A stretch of DNA of 7,125 nucleotides from Gammaproteobacteria bacterium (GTDB lineage: Bacteria > Pseudomonadota > Gammaproteobacteria > Magnimaribacterales > Magnimaribacteraceae): assembly GCA_012965075.1 (NCBI GenBank), contig DTSY01000113.1:1-7125 (forward strand). Direction: 5' to 3'. A model generated the notes under the pieces. That model saw only the letters and a list, made by a program, of their open reading frames with translations, was not told the origin of the DNA and ran no database searches. Below, piece by piece: positions 1 to 6,804 of the stretch (position 1 is its first letter; the number at the start of each line of letters is the position of its first letter). The position numbers and the translations under genes are program-made.

Positions 1-623
1 TACCACTCTATCGCTTGCCAATACCTAGGTCCCCAACTCTTGTCTCTCAATCCATATCCTTGAATCTTCCACTCTTCATCTCCAACTTTAATTGATCCTT
101 TTCCAGAGGTGTGTTGCTCATAGTGAGCTTTAGAAAAACTCTTCTCGGGGTCTGTGTCCAAAGTAGCTCCATCTTTTCTTATTGTTTCTCCACCAAACAT
201 TGGAGAAATCCCAAGAATTTCTACCTGAACATCACAATTTATAGTTGGATTGGATTTAAAAGCCTTGCCGGGATCAACCATTTGTTTTGGATCATCCAGA
301 ATAAGAATCTTTCCACTATATGAGATAGTTAATTTCTTAAAGGGTTCCAAAACCTTGAAAACCATTCCGCCTGCATTAAATTCATCATTGTTTTTTATTC
401 TCGGTCTACCAAACATGAAGCCTATTCTTCCATCCGGAAGATAAAGGCAACAGGTCATTTCAGCATAGCCCTCATTGGGTCTATTGCCCAATCTAAACCA
501 TCCTCCCATTTTGGTATCATGGTCAAAAACATTGAAATACATGCTTTCATTGTAATTACTTGAAGAATCAGGACTGTGGTTAAACTCATCCTCAGGTTCT
601 AACTTGATTATAAAATCACTCAT
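1..623 (-). CDS. DUF7065/DUF7064-like protein, N-terminal part (runs off window edge)
   Basis: An open frame of 207 codons plus two bases reads from the ATG at 623 down to base 1 with no stop, so the C-terminus lies outside the window. The protein starts MSDFIIKLEPEDEFNHSPD. It then has a beta-rich stretch with NESMYF (25-30), GGWFRLGNRPNEG (40-52) and a conserved end, GYGLRDKSWGPRYW (189-202). A 'G-x-RD-x-SWG-x-R' signature after an N-terminal 'N-E-S-x-Y-F...GGW-x-R-x-G' block is what I recall for the DUF7065 (N-terminal) plus DUF7064 (C-terminal) family, distantly like CrtC/AttH lipocalin-fold proteins. No enzymatic role is established that I know of. There is no signal peptide or membrane segment, so a cytoplasmic protein is expected. 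Start choice: it is the first ATG of the frame and lies just below a plausible promoter; no Shine-Dalgarno is visible. The gene is divergent from nnr. The reading frame is secure; the family name is from memory. Confidence 0.85.
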   Translation of the reverse strand, partial: MSDFIIKLEPEDEFNHSPDSSSNYNESMYFNVFDHDTKMGGWFRLGNRPNEGYAEMTCCLYLPDGRIGFMFGRPRIKNNDEFNAGGMVFKVLEPFKKLTISYSGKILILDDPKQMVDPGKAFKSNPTINCDVQVEILGISPMFGGETIRKDGATLDTDPEKSFSKAHYEQHTSGKGSIKVGDEEWKIQGYGLRDKSWGPRYWQAIEW

Positions 624-631
624 AAATAAAA

Positions 632-661
632 ATTAGTCTAATAAATAGTTGTTAAAGTCAA
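632..661 (-). promoter_or_regulatory. Candidate promoter for the minus-strand DUF7065-like gene
   Basis: Read on the minus strand, TTGACT (plus 656-661, five of six matches to the -35 consensus) is followed after 18 bases by ACTAAT (plus 632-637, four of six to the -10 consensus). The box ends only 8 bases before the ATG at 623. A transcript starting at the usual distance would therefore have almost no leader. The region is AT-rich, so a chance match is quite possible. Confidence 0.35.
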
Positions 662-666
662 AGCAG

Positions 667-697
667 TTTATTAGAGAAAGTTTGAAGAGGCTATAAT
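667..697 (+). promoter_or_regulatory. Candidate promoter for the nnr operon
   Basis: A perfect TATAAT -10 box lies at 692-697, 14 bases before the nnr ATG at 712. The -35 is poor: TTTATT at 667-672 gives a 19-base spacer and TTATTA at 668-673 gives 18. Transcription would start near 703-705, leaving a leader of about 8 bases. An AGGT at 699-702 could pass for a weak ribosome binding site, but it would lie mostly upstream of such a start. This is the only intergenic space that can hold a promoter for the four genes downstream. Confidence 0.45.
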
Positions 698-711
698 TAG
701 GTAACAAAAAG

Positions 712-2220
712 ATGACCATGAATTTATACACATCTCAAGAAACAAAAAAGCTGGATAGCCTAGCCATAAGAAGTCAGAAAGTCCCTGCTTTCACTTTAAT
801 GCAAAAAGCCTCTGAATTCTCTTTTAATGTTTTGCTAAACAATTGGCCCAATACCAAAAAAGTCTTTGTTTTTTGTGGTAAAGGAAATAATGCAGGTGAT
901 GGTTACTTAATATCTCATCTAGCCAAAGAAATGGGGTTAGAGTCATTTATAATTCAAGCATCCCCGTCAAATAAAATATCAGGGGCCTCCAGAAAAGCCT
1001 TTAAGCTTGCTTTGGAATCAAAAGTTAAGAGAATCTCTATTGCGGCTTTTAAAAAGAAATCTTTAAAAGACTCAGTAATTGTAGACGCCCTTTTGGGTAT
1101 AGGCATCAAGGGGAATGTAAGGTCTAACTTATCTAAGCTCATCCTTGAGATTAATAAAAAATCTACAAATATACCTGTTCTCTCAGTAGACATTCCCTCT
1201 GGTATTTGTTCGAACACGGGAATTAACCTTGGAGTCCACATTCAGGCTGATGTAACTGCTACTTTCGTGGGTAGAAAGAGAGGTTGCTTCACTTCAACTG
1301 GAAGAACCGCGTCTGGAAATGTGGTGTTCGATGACCTAGGAATTTCTTCTTCACTCAAGAGTCAAATCAAAACAAATTGCTATCTTTTAAATACGGAGAA
1401 AAGCCTTCTCAAATTAAAAAATAGAAAGGGAGATGCACATAAAGGAGATTTTGGTCATGTATTAGTTATAGGCGGCGACAAGGGCTTTGGGGGAGCTGCT
1501 ATCCTCGCATCTAAGGCTGCTGTTTTCTCGGGTGCAGGCCTAGTAAGTCTGGCCACAAGAAGTATTCATGTCGAGGCTGCTTTATCTTCCTGCCCTGAAC
1601 TTATGGTAAATGGGATTGAGTCTGGACAGGATGTAGAAGAAATTCTGGCTAAATCTACAGTAGTAGTTTTAGGTCCTGGATTAGGTCAATCAGCTTGGTC
1701 AGAGCAGATGTTACAAAGAACCTTTATGGAAGCAAAAAAAAGAAACTTACCTGTTGTTCTTGATGCGGATGGACTAAACCTTCTTACAAAGTTAAAGCTT
1801 AAATCAGGTATTCCAAGAAAAATGGTTATAACCCCTCACCCAGGAGAAGCTGCTAGATTGGTTAATAAAGAGGTTAACAAGATACAAGAAGACAGATTTA
1901 AATCTGTAACTGCCCTAGAAAAGAAATTTGGATCTGTGAGTGTTCTTAAGGGGTCTGGTTCCTTAGTTTGTTATAAAAGGAGTGGAAAGCAAAGAATAGG
2001 GGTTTGTGAAGCAGGAAATCCAGGTATGGCAAAAGGAGGGATGGGAGATGTGTTGGCTGGCTTAATAGGAAGTTTTTTATCTCAAGGCCTTGGCTTGGTT
2101 GAGGCGACAGAGGTAGCAGTGGATCTTCATTCAAAATCCGCGGATATTGCTTCTCTTGAACTTGGGATGACAATCACACCCACAGATGTAATTCGTAACG
2201 TAAGATATTTTCTAAGATAA
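712..2220 (+). CDS. nnr: Bifunctional NAD(P)H-hydrate epimerase / ADP-dependent NAD(P)H-hydrate dehydratase
   Basis: Nnr (YjeF) repairs NADHX and NADPHX, the damaged hydrated forms of NAD(P)H. The N-terminal domain epimerises R and S forms, and the C-terminal ribokinase-like domain dehydrates the S form using ADP. The length of 502 residues fits the fused bacterial enzyme (about 515 in E. coli). The YjeF_N domain (about 1-215) shows CGKGNNAGDG (55-64), VDALLGIG (124-131) and VDIPSG (159-164). The C-terminal domain (about 230-500) shows HKGDFGHVLVIGG (243-255), VVLGPGLG (318-325), VLDADGLN (349-356), TPHPGEAARL (374-383) and GNPGMAKGGMGDVLAG (435-450), where Asp446 is the expected catalytic residue. 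Both halves look intact. Start: ATG at 712, but an in-frame ATG at 718 (third codon) is equally possible because neither has a clear Shine-Dalgarno. It is the first gene of the plus-strand run, with tsaE three bases beyond its stop, the order also found in E. coli. Confidence 0.97.
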   Translation: MTMNLYTSQETKKLDSLAIRSQKVPAFTLMQKASEFSFNVLLNNWPNTKKVFVFCGKGNNAGDGYLISHLAKEMGLESFIIQASPSNKISGASRKAFKLALESKVKRISIAAFKKKSLKDSVIVDALLGIGIKGNVRSNLSKLILEINKKSTNIPVLSVDIPSGICSNTGINLGVHIQADVTATFVGRKRGCFTSTGRTASGNVVFDDLGISSSLKSQIKTNCYLLNTEKSLLKLKNRKGDAHKGDFGHVLVIGGDKGFGGAAILASKAAVFSGAGLVSLATRSIHVEAALSSCPELMVNGIESGQDVEEILAKSTVVVLGPGLGQSAWSEQMLQRTFMEAKKRNLPVVLDADGLNLLTKLKLKSGIPRKMVITPHPGEAARLVNKEVNKIQEDRFKSVTALEKKFGSVSVLKGSGSLVCYKRSGKQRIGVCEAGNPGMAKGGMGDVLAGLIGSFLSQGLGLVEATEVAVDLHSKSADIASLELGMTITPTDVIRNVRYFLR

Positions 2221-2223
2221 AGA

Positions 2224-2688
2224 ATGAACTCATCCACTTTGATTTCTCATGGAGATCTAGAGACCATAGATATTGGAAAGAAAATATCAAATTTCATTTC
2301 AAAAAAAAATAATTCCTATCCTTTCTTAATCTTTCTTATCGGTGAACTAGGGGCAGGAAAAACAACTTTATGCAAGGGCATTCTGAGGGGTTTAGGGCAT
2401 AAAGGTGTTGTTAAGAGCCCAACATACAACCTTGTAGAAACTTACGAAATCTCAGGTTTCTCAATATTTCATTTTGACTTCTATCAAATTTCTCATCCAA
2501 AAGAATTAAGCAATATAGGGATTCAGGAATATCTCGATACTAACAATGGAGTATCCATAATAGAATGGCCCGAAAAGATGATTTCCTTTCTGCCTGATCC
2601 TGATATAGAAATAATACTCAATCATTCAGAAAACAATGAAGAAGAAAGGACCCTTGAAATTAAATCAAAAGATTCTATAGACTTGTAA
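2224..2688 (+). CDS. tsaE: tRNA threonylcarbamoyladenosine biosynthesis ATPase TsaE
   Basis: TsaE (YjeE) is the small P-loop ATPase that works with TsaB and TsaD to transfer the threonylcarbamoyl group to A37 of tRNAs reading ANN codons. The 154 residues match the family's usual size (about 150). Visible motifs are the Walker A GELGAGKTT (40-48), SPTYNLVETY (65-74, the conserved SPT-Y segment), FHFDFYQISHPKEL (82-95, equivalent to HFDLYR) and IIEWPEK (112-118, the conserved E-W of the C-terminal half). The gene starts three bases after the nnr stop, so the two are almost certainly co-transcribed. No clear Shine-Dalgarno precedes the ATG, and translation may be coupled to nnr. A run of nine A residues (2301-2309) lies in the codons for residues 26-29, upstream of the Walker A motif. 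The tail after about residue 125 is acidic and little conserved. Confidence 0.96.
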   Translation: MNSSTLISHGDLETIDIGKKISNFISKKNNSYPFLIFLIGELGAGKTTLCKGILRGLGHKGVVKSPTYNLVETYEISGFSIFHFDFYQISHPKELSNIGIQEYLDTNNGVSIIEWPEKMISFLPDPDIEIILNHSENNEEERTLEIKSKDSIDL

Positions 2689-2696
2689 TTAAGAGA

Positions 2697-3626
2697 ATGA
2701 AGAGACAAATAGGATTTAGAAATAACTCTTTTTTTGTTCTATCTTTTCTTTTATTAATATCCACTTTCCAGGTTTATTCAGAAGAAATTAAAGTTAGTCA
2801 GGATTCAACCTTCTGTTTTGTAGGAGATACTGGAAACGTTACTGAAATACAAAAAGAAGTAGCTGAAGCACTCGCAAATTCTGACTGCAGTGTTATTTGG
2901 CACACTGGAGACATAATATATCCAGATGGGATCTCAACAAAAGATGACCCAAGATTTATAACAAACTTCTTAGATCCCTTTAAAAAAGTATTTGATAAGC
3001 GAATTCCTTTTTTTCTTACTCTAGGAAATCATGATTACAAAAAAGAACCCAGATCTTATATAGAGATAGCAGAAAGTAATTCTCTAATTGTCTATCCAAA
3101 TAATTATTACTTAAAAAATTACGGTAGATTATGTATTTTTGCACTAGACACGACAATTTTTGACAAGCTTTATCTCTTTTATAAAAGAAGGGGACAAGCT
3201 AACTGGTTAAGTTTAAAAAAAGAGCAAGTAAATAACTCATGTGATTTATCTATAGCTGTGGCACACCATCCCCTGTTTAGTTCAGGAGATCGGAAAAAGG
3301 CAACTCCACAGCTCTCAAGGTTTCTTGAAACAAATATTTTTGGTAGCTTTGACCTTTATATTGCTGGACACAATCATGTCCTTGCTGATGAAGGAGAAAG
3401 AAAAGGTACTAGACAGCTAATCTCTGGAACAGGTAGTCTGCCGGGAGGCTCTCCTGACAAACAACCTGAAGGTAAATTCAATGTTGAAACACCTGGTTTC
3501 TTAAAGCTAGAACTTGAAGAAAGAGAGAATAAAATTGTTGCTGAGTACTCATTTGTACAAGCAAAAGGCAATAAACTCCTTTGGAAAGGTGTGAAGACCG
3601 GCCAGGGGATTAGAGATAATAACTAA
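2697..3626 (+). CDS. Exported purple-acid-phosphatase-like metallophosphatase (TRAP type)
   Basis: This is a calcineurin-fold metallophosphoesterase closest in motif layout to tartrate-resistant (purple) acid phosphatases. It has 309 residues. The N-terminus has a basic start, a hydrophobic segment (about 11-24) and a likely signal peptidase site after VYS (26-28), so it should act in the periplasm or outside the cell. The metal-ligand motifs occur in order: GDTG (43-46), GDIIY (71-75), GNHDY (110-114), HHP (190-192) and GHNH (224-227). Asp44, Asp72, Tyr75, Asn111, His190, His225 and His227 fit the seven dinuclear-site ligands of purple acid phosphatases; the Tyr is what separates these from most other metallophosphoesterases. 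Cysteines 40, 64, 146 and 182 could form disulfides. It should hydrolyse phosphomonoesters, but the substrate is not readable. It lies 8 bases after tsaE and 19 before the SDR gene. An exported enzyme within a cytosolic housekeeping operon is somewhat odd. Confidence 0.9.
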   Translation: MKRQIGFRNNSFFVLSFLLLISTFQVYSEEIKVSQDSTFCFVGDTGNVTEIQKEVAEALANSDCSVIWHTGDIIYPDGISTKDDPRFITNFLDPFKKVFDKRIPFFLTLGNHDYKKEPRSYIEIAESNSLIVYPNNYYLKNYGRLCIFALDTTIFDKLYLFYKRRGQANWLSLKKEQVNNSCDLSIAVAHHPLFSSGDRKKATPQLSRFLETNIFGSFDLYIAGHNHVLADEGERKGTRQLISGTGSLPGGSPDKQPEGKFNVETPGFLKLELEERENKIVAEYSFVQAKGNKLLWKGVKTGQGIRDNN

Positions 3627-3645
3627 ATTAAAAATGAGATTTTAA

Positions 3646-4503
3646 ATGAGTTTAGTAGAAGGAAAAAATTGCCTAATCACAGGAGCTACTAGTGGCATTG
3701 GAAGGTCCACAGCTCTGGCGTTAAGTAAGATGGGAGCGAATATCTTTTTTATCGCCAGAAACGCTGATAAGGCAGAAGAATTAAGGGAAGAAATCAATGA
3801 AATATCTGGTAAAGCTCCTCATGTAATCATAGGAGACCTATCCTCCCTTAAGCAGATAAAAAAAGCAGCTGAAGAATATAGATATTTAAATGTACCTATA
3901 GATGTTCTGCTCAACAACGCAGGCATCATGAATACTGAGAGAAGGGTAACGGAAGATGGTCTAGAGGAAGTTTTTGCCGTTAATCATCTGGCATATTTTT
4001 TATTGACCAATTTATTGATTGACGAAGTCTTGAGAAGCAGTGTTAAAAGAGTAGTTAACGTTTCTTCTGATGCCCATCGTTTCCTCAAATCAATTAATTT
4101 TGATGATCTCCAATCAGAAAAAGAATTCAAAATGTTTACTGCTTATGGGCAATCAAAACTAGCAAATATTCTTTTTACTAAGAAGCTTTCTTCTCTGTAT
4201 CAGGATAGAGGGTTAACTGCTAATTGTCTCCATCCAGGTTTTGTATCAACTTCGATAGGTACTCAAAATCAGAATAGACCTTTTCTAGCTCGCCTCATCA
4301 AATGGGTCTCTCCTTTCATAGGAAAGACAAGTGATAAAGGCGCTGAGACTTCAATCTATTTGTGCTCATCTGAAGAAGTTTCAAGTACCTCTGGAGAGTA
4401 CTTTATAGACTGTAAAAAAGCTCCAATAACCAAGGCGGCTGAGAGTAAAGAAGATGCAGAAAAGCTTTGGCAAATCAGTTTGGAATTGACTGGCCTTAAT
4501 TAA
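3646..4503 (+). CDS. Short-chain dehydrogenase/reductase, retinol-dehydrogenase-like
   Basis: A classical SDR of 285 residues with a Rossmann fold, probably an NADP(H)-dependent carbonyl reductase or alcohol dehydrogenase. Visible motifs are the cofactor-binding TGATSGIG (12-19), Arg38 in FFIARN (the position favouring NADP), GDLSS (63-67), NNAGIM (90-95), VNH (112-114), VNVSSDAH (137-144, holding the catalytic Ser), YGQSK (Tyr167 and Lys171) and LHPGFVST (195-202). The block order and the 'NVSS-x-AH', 'Y-x-QSKLANILFT' and 'HPG-x-V-x-T' wording resemble the retinol dehydrogenase RDH11-14 / protochlorophyllide-reductase-like branch. Substrates in bacterial members are mostly unknown, so no specific reaction is assigned. 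It is the last gene of the run starting with nnr, 19 bases after the phosphatase gene. Start: ATG at 3646; an in-frame ATG at 3634 is closed by TAA immediately before it. The stop lies 7 bases from the end of priA on the other strand. Confidence 0.92.
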   Translation: MSLVEGKNCLITGATSGIGRSTALALSKMGANIFFIARNADKAEELREEINEISGKAPHVIIGDLSSLKQIKKAAEEYRYLNVPIDVLLNNAGIMNTERRVTEDGLEEVFAVNHLAYFLLTNLLIDEVLRSSVKRVVNVSSDAHRFLKSINFDDLQSEKEFKMFTAYGQSKLANILFTKKLSSLYQDRGLTANCLHPGFVSTSIGTQNQNRPFLARLIKWVSPFIGKTSDKGAETSIYLCSSEEVSSTSGEYFIDCKKAPITKAAESKEDAEKLWQISLELTGLN

Positions 4504-4508
4504 CCTAA

Positions 4509-4523
4509 TTCTACATTGTAGAA
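4509..4523. terminator. Perfect 7-base inverted repeat at the convergent junction, possible weak bidirectional terminator
   Basis: TTCTACA (4509-4515) and TGTAGAA (4517-4523) are exact reverse complements around a single T. As RNA this would fold with a six-base-pair stem and a three-base loop. Further partial pairing (CC at 4504-4505 with GG at 4527-4528) could lengthen it with mismatches. It sits just after the SDR stop and includes the priA stop codon, so it is placed to serve both convergent genes. The stem is AT-rich and no clear T-tract follows on either strand, so intrinsic termination would be weak at best. Confidence 0.3.
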
Positions 4524-6721
4524 ATTGGATCTACGTCTATTGACCATCTAACTTTTCTAGTTTGTTTAGGTAAATATAAGAAAGACTGAAGATGGTCAGT
4601 AAGGCTGTGTAAGGATTTCCTGCTTGAAGAGAAAAGACTGACCTCCCATCTGTATACGCCAGATTTTTTTTCCATCAGTGACGGTAAAGGGCCTACGGTT
4701 TTAATGTCTTTGTTCATGAGTTGAGATTTATTTAAATAATCTAAACAAGAACTCAAAAAATCTCTCGACAGCAACCCGTTAAATGATTCAGCTTGTAATT
4801 TAACATGAAAACTAAAAGGTGGGGATTTAGTAGAAGCCCTGTCTTCTATAATTTTTTTAATGAAAGTTTCGTAATCACCCTTTAGTAACTCCTCTATTTG
4901 AGGATGCTCTTGACAATAAGTTTGTAGAATGACTTTTCCTGGTTTTTTCTCTCTACCTGCCCTCCCAGAAACCTGAGTAATTAACTGAGCTACTCTTTCA
5001 CTGCCTCTGAAATCAGCGCTGAATATTCCTGAGTCAGCATCTAGAATTCCGACCAGAGTTACTTCTGGAAAATGATGTCCTTTAGCTAACATCTGGGTTC
5101 CAACTAGTATTAAAGGCTTGCCTTCATCAATTATTTTTAAATAATTTTTAAAAGAATCCTTTTGCCTAGTTGAATCACTGTCTATTCGTAAAACAGGAAA
5201 TTGCCTAAATTTCTTCTTCAAAAAGTCTTCAATTCTTTCAGTTCCAAGGCCATATGACTCGAATTCATTATGCTGACAAGATGGGCAAATTGTATACAAA
5301 GGTTTCTTGTGCTCACAATGATGGCATTGCAGGTGAGAGGGATTTGAATGCACAGTCATATGCGCATCACACCGATCACAATGAGAAATCCAGCCACAAG
5401 ATTTACAAATCATAGAACAGGCAAAACCCCTTCTATTTAAGAAAATTAAAACTTGATTATTATTATTCAATTCACTCCCTATCTCTTCCAAAAGCTGTTC
5501 TGAAAAACCTTCTTTTAATGCCTTCCCCTTTAGATCTAAAGGAACAAAAGAAGGTAGATCAGCTCCTGTGGCTCTCTGCTTCAGGGTGAGTAATTGATAC
5601 TTGCCATTCAAGGCGTTGCTCATACTTTCTACTGAGGGCGTAGCTGAAGCAAGGAGCGTAGGTATTTTGCTTAACTTTGCCCTGTATAGCGCTATATCTC
5701 TTGCTGAGTATCTAAACCTTTCGGTCTGTTTAAAAGAAGCATCGTGCTCCTCATCCACAACTATCATTCCTAAATTTTTCATAGGAATGAAAACGCTAGA
5801 TCTTGTACCTATTACGATGTCATAGAGGCCTCTTTGGGCTCCCAACCAAACATCAAGTCGTTCTCTTTCATTTTTAGCGGAGTGGAAAGAGGCCACTCTA
5901 TCTCCAAATAGTTCTTTAAATCTTCTTTCAGCTTGAGGGGCTAAACCAATTTCAGGAATTAATACTAAGGCCTGTTTTCCTTGGTCTACTAATTTTCTTA
6001 TGCATCTCAAATACACTTCTGTTTTTCCACTTCCCGTCACTCCATTGAGTAAAAACGTTTTGTCGTTACCAAATTCTCCAGAAATAGCCTGAACAGATAT
6101 ATTTTGTTCTGATGTTAATTTTTTTTTGTCTATTGCCTCTATTCGATGAGAATTTACTGGTAGTTGTTCCAAGCTAATCTTTTGGATCAGTTCTTTTTTA
6201 TAAAGATTATTTAATGTGACTGATGATATTCCATAAGCCCTCAGGGATTTTTGAGACAAATCTCCCTTTTCTCTTAAAAGTACTAACCCTTCTCTCTGAC
6301 TAGGAGCTCTTTTTAATTCAGATAGATCAAAAAAGTCACCCTTGTCTGTAACTTTCCAGTAAGTTGATTCCTTAAACTTGGCCTCTTTACCTTTCCTTAA
6401 AGAAGGTGGGAAAAAATAAGTGATCACTTCACCAAGAGGATAGTGATAATAGCGTGAAGACCAGTCAGCTAGATCTAGAAGGGCCTTATCCAAAAGAGCA
6501 TCTTCATCTAGGATTTCTTTAATAAATTTGTAGCTAGCCCTTTTAGGTTTTGAGGAATCAGAATAATTCCAAAAAATCCCAATAAGTATTCTATTTCCAA
6601 ATGGGACCTTTAACCTTACACCTCTTTTTAATTTTCTTTTCTGATTCCCCTTAGGTACCTTATAAGTGAACTTCTCTAGTAAAGGAACTGGAACTAGAAC
6701 ATCTATTAAATCTCCTGGCAT
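4511..6721 (-). CDS. priA: Primosomal protein N' / replication restart 3'-to-5' helicase PriA
   Basis: PriA recognises stalled or collapsed forks, unwinds the lagging-strand arm and starts reloading of the replicative helicase. The 736 residues match E. coli PriA (732). In order: the N-terminal 3'-DNA-binding domain (about 1-105, with VLVPVPLLEKFTY at 8-20 and the GVRLKVPFGNR region at 34-44), winged helix (about 115-190), then the helicase core. The core has Walker A GVTGSGKTE (227-235), LIPEIGLAPQ (254-263), DEEHD (323-327), SATPS (359-363), GTQMLAKGHHFPEVT (541-555) and QVSGRAGR (583-590). Eight zinc-binding cysteines lie in four pairs: 439/442, 448/451, 466/469 and 479/482. The end, DVDPI (729-733), matches the usual C-terminus. 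No key residue is missing. The ATG at 6721 fits the family's N-terminus; no Shine-Dalgarno is seen. It is divergent from rpmE, as in E. coli, and converges on the SDR gene with a 7-base gap. Confidence 0.98.
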   Translation of the reverse strand: MPGDLIDVLVPVPLLEKFTYKVPKGNQKRKLKRGVRLKVPFGNRILIGIFWNYSDSSKPKRASYKFIKEILDEDALLDKALLDLADWSSRYYHYPLGEVITYFFPPSLRKGKEAKFKESTYWKVTDKGDFFDLSELKRAPSQREGLVLLREKGDLSQKSLRAYGISSVTLNNLYKKELIQKISLEQLPVNSHRIEAIDKKKLTSEQNISVQAISGEFGNDKTFLLNGVTGSGKTEVYLRCIRKLVDQGKQALVLIPEIGLAPQAERRFKELFGDRVASFHSAKNERERLDVWLGAQRGLYDIVIGTRSSVFIPMKNLGMIVVDEEHDASFKQTERFRYSARDIALYRAKLSKIPTLLASATPSVESMSNALNGKYQLLTLKQRATGADLPSFVPLDLKGKALKEGFSEQLLEEIGSELNNNNQVLIFLNRRGFACSMICKSCGWISHCDRCDAHMTVHSNPSHLQCHHCEHKKPLYTICPSCQHNEFESYGLGTERIEDFLKKKFRQFPVLRIDSDSTRQKDSFKNYLKIIDEGKPLILVGTQMLAKGHHFPEVTLVGILDADSGIFSADFRGSERVAQLITQVSGRAGREKKPGKVILQTYCQEHPQIEELLKGDYETFIKKIIEDRASTKSPPFSFHVKLQAESFNGLLSRDFLSSCLDYLNKSQLMNKDIKTVGPLPSLMEKKSGVYRWEVSLFSSSRKSLHSLTDHLQSFLYLPKQTRKVRWSIDVDPISTM

Positions 6722-6727
6722 ACAACT

Positions 6728-6733
6728 ATTTTA
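6728..6733 (-). promoter_or_regulatory. Candidate priA -10 box next to the start codon
   Basis: Read on the minus strand, TAAAAT (five of six to the -10 consensus) ends six bases before the priA ATG. The expected transcription start would fall on or beside the A of the start codon. I find no good -35 at the usual spacing (candidates there are AAAGAA or CAAAGA). In such AT-rich sequence this may be chance. Confidence 0.3.
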
Positions 6734-6760
6734 GTCTGTTTTCTAAAGATTTCTTTGAAT

Positions 6761-6788
6761 TTGCCTTGTTGATTTGGTCTGGTATAGT
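6761..6788 (+). promoter_or_regulatory. rpmE promoter with extended -10 and GC-only discriminator
   Basis: TTGCCT (6761-6766, four of six to the -35 consensus), a 16-base spacer and TATAGT (6783-6788, five of six to the -10 consensus) are preceded by TG at 6780-6781 in the extended -10 position. The next six bases (6789-6794) are GCGCGC, so the stretch between the -10 box and the expected start near 6795 is entirely G and C in an otherwise AT-rich region. GC-rich discriminators are the known hallmark of rRNA and ribosomal-protein promoters repressed by ppGpp and DksA. The predicted leader is about 26 bases. This is the best promoter in the window. Confidence 0.6.
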
Positions 6789-6804
6789 GCGCGCTCTAAT
6801 TTAT

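Noticed and set aside
111..444. Two plus-strand open frames (111-323 and 250-444)
   Set aside because: They lie antisense inside the minus-strand DUF7065-like gene, whose frame is open over the whole stretch with recognisable conserved motifs; their own translations look random.
954..1241. Minus-strand open frame inside nnr
   Set aside because: Fully antisense to conserved YjeF_N coding sequence; no motif, no start context.
1946..2173. Minus-strand open frame inside the 3' part of nnr
   Set aside because: Antisense to the conserved GMGDVLAG region; low-complexity translation with no domain.
3374..3571. Minus-strand open frame inside the phosphatase gene
   Set aside because: Serine/proline-rich shadow of the GHNH region and what follows; no support.
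3634..3645. Three-codon open frame (ATG AGA TTT TAA) directly before the SDR start
   Set aside because: Could be a tiny leader peptide or coupling device, but it has no ribosome binding site and such short frames are frequent by chance in AT-rich DNA.
5601..5825. Plus-strand open frame inside priA
   Set aside because: Antisense to the PriA helicase core (DEEHD to SATPS), which is clearly the coding strand.
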